Shown here one piece after another: positions 51,024 to 51,217 of a stretch of DNA of 51,217 bases (the first letter of the stretch is position 1; every line of letters starts with the position of its first letter). Below the pieces are notes generated by a model, which saw only the letters and a list, made by a program, of their open reading frames with translations, was not told where the DNA came from and did not search any database. Source of the stretch: Bacillota bacterium (GTDB taxonomy: Bacteria > Bacillota > Clostridia > Peptostreptococcales > Anaerovoracaceae); NCBI GenBank assembly GCA_028724585.1, contig JAQYCQ010000028.1, positions 1 through 51,217 of the forward strand, written 5' to 3'. The position numbers and the translations under genes were made by a program.

Positions 51024-51085
51024 CGCCGGCAGGCCTATCACACATGTACAAAAATCAATATTATTTTACAAAAAGTAAAAACCAA

Positions 51086-51109
51086 CCACGCGTCAAACGC
51101 GTGGTTTTT
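51086..51109. terminator. Terminator at the right edge
   Basis: CCACGCGT (51086-51093) and ACGCGTGG (51097-51104) form a perfect 8-bp stem, followed by TTTTT on the plus strand. On the minus strand TTGGTTTTTAC follows, so it can end a minus-strand gene entering from the right. In shape (CCA..TGG stem, 3-base loop, T run) it resembles the hairpin at 72-94. Confidence 0.7.
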
Positions 51110-51188
51110 CTCTAGCGGGCATAGCCCTTAATCCGCGCGGAACGCGTTGAACGCGTAAACGCAGTCTGCCAACCGCGTATTATTAGCG

Positions 51189-51217
51189 TTACTTCTTCTT
51201 TCTGCGTTTGTAATGAT
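51189..51217 (-). CDS. Possible C-terminus of an upstream gene (partial)
   Basis: One minus-strand frame ends in HYKRRKKK then TAA (51191-51189), a strongly basic tail of a kind seen in ribosomal, RNA-binding or transposase proteins. A second frame is open past this point as well. Only nine codons lie in the window, so identity and even frame are guesses. A terminator follows about 80 bases downstream. Confidence 0.25.

Larger units (their letters stand above)
50922..51217. other. Region upstream of purL at the window edge
   Basis: This stretch holds the purL leader and promoter (50995-51023), a bidirectional terminator (51086-51109), a small hairpin GGGC-ATA-GCCC around 51118-51128, a repeated ACGCGT motif, and the end of a possible minus-strand gene (51189-51217). 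No purine riboswitch fold was found between the promoter and the purL start. Confidence 0.5.

Overview
The window is ordinary low-to-mid GC chromosome from a Gram-positive anaerobe, most likely a member of the Bacillota class Clostridia. Supporting signs are strong AGGAGG-type ribosome binding sites, TTGACA/TATAAT promoters, stand-alone AICAR transformylase, a Bacillus-type PurF, a single long PurL, PlsX/PlsY lipid synthesis, a DUF896 protein, a YerC/TrpR-like repressor, a XerS-like single recombinase and a DUF1002 exported protein. The species is not identifiable from the sequence alone. No tRNA, rRNA, CRISPR array or intact insertion sequence was seen.

Layout. Positions 1-265 are an intergenic edge with three hairpins. 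Next come cmk and nrdR (minus), then mscL and a DUF1002 gene (plus). A convergent gap at 3179-3478 holds a candidate ~100-nt small RNA. From 3479 to 18311 almost everything is on the minus strand: stand-alone AICAR transformylase, a gamma-carbonic-anhydrase-like protein with a long structured leader, then one tightly packed array read from 18311 down to 5512 (accB-accC-accD-accA, DUF896, mutS-mutL-miaA, a tyrosine recombinase, a PLP lyase, a TVP38 membrane protein). Positions 18461-22145 hold small single-gene units: a ComEA-like protein, a flavoprotein, a TIGR02206 membrane protein, DUF134, a Cys-rich 68-residue protein and YerC. Then follow recJ and an ftsE-ftsX-M23 peptidase module. At 27136-28825 a folate gene converges on a degenerate MinD/CpaE-like protein.

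From 50921 down to 29035 there is a ~22 kb uninterrupted minus-strand array. It starts with a good promoter ahead of purL and runs purL-purE-purF-purM-purN/D, flavin reductase, PrsW-like protease, plsX-rnc-smc-ftsY-der-plsY-gpsA, a GIY-YIG protein, an aminotransferase and an rluB-like gene. Purine synthesis, phospholipid synthesis, chromosome organisation, secretion targeting and ribosome maturation are thus laid end to end, often with overlapping or abutting stops and starts.

The most unusual item is the smc gene at 35263-38823. It sits in the canonical rnc-smc-ftsY position, has the canonical 1186-residue length, hinge and coiled coils and an intact frame, but every ATPase motif is altered: the Walker A Lys-Ser is Glu-Glu, the LSGGE signature is gone, the Walker B Asp-Glu is Glu-Asn and the switch His is lost. 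It looks like a maintained, ATPase-dead SMC. Secondary points are a PurN-PurD fusion, a candidate sRNA, an attenuator-like leader, a Cys-rich small protein beside DUF134 sharing a promoter motif with it, and a recurring family of short hairpins with GGA triloops.
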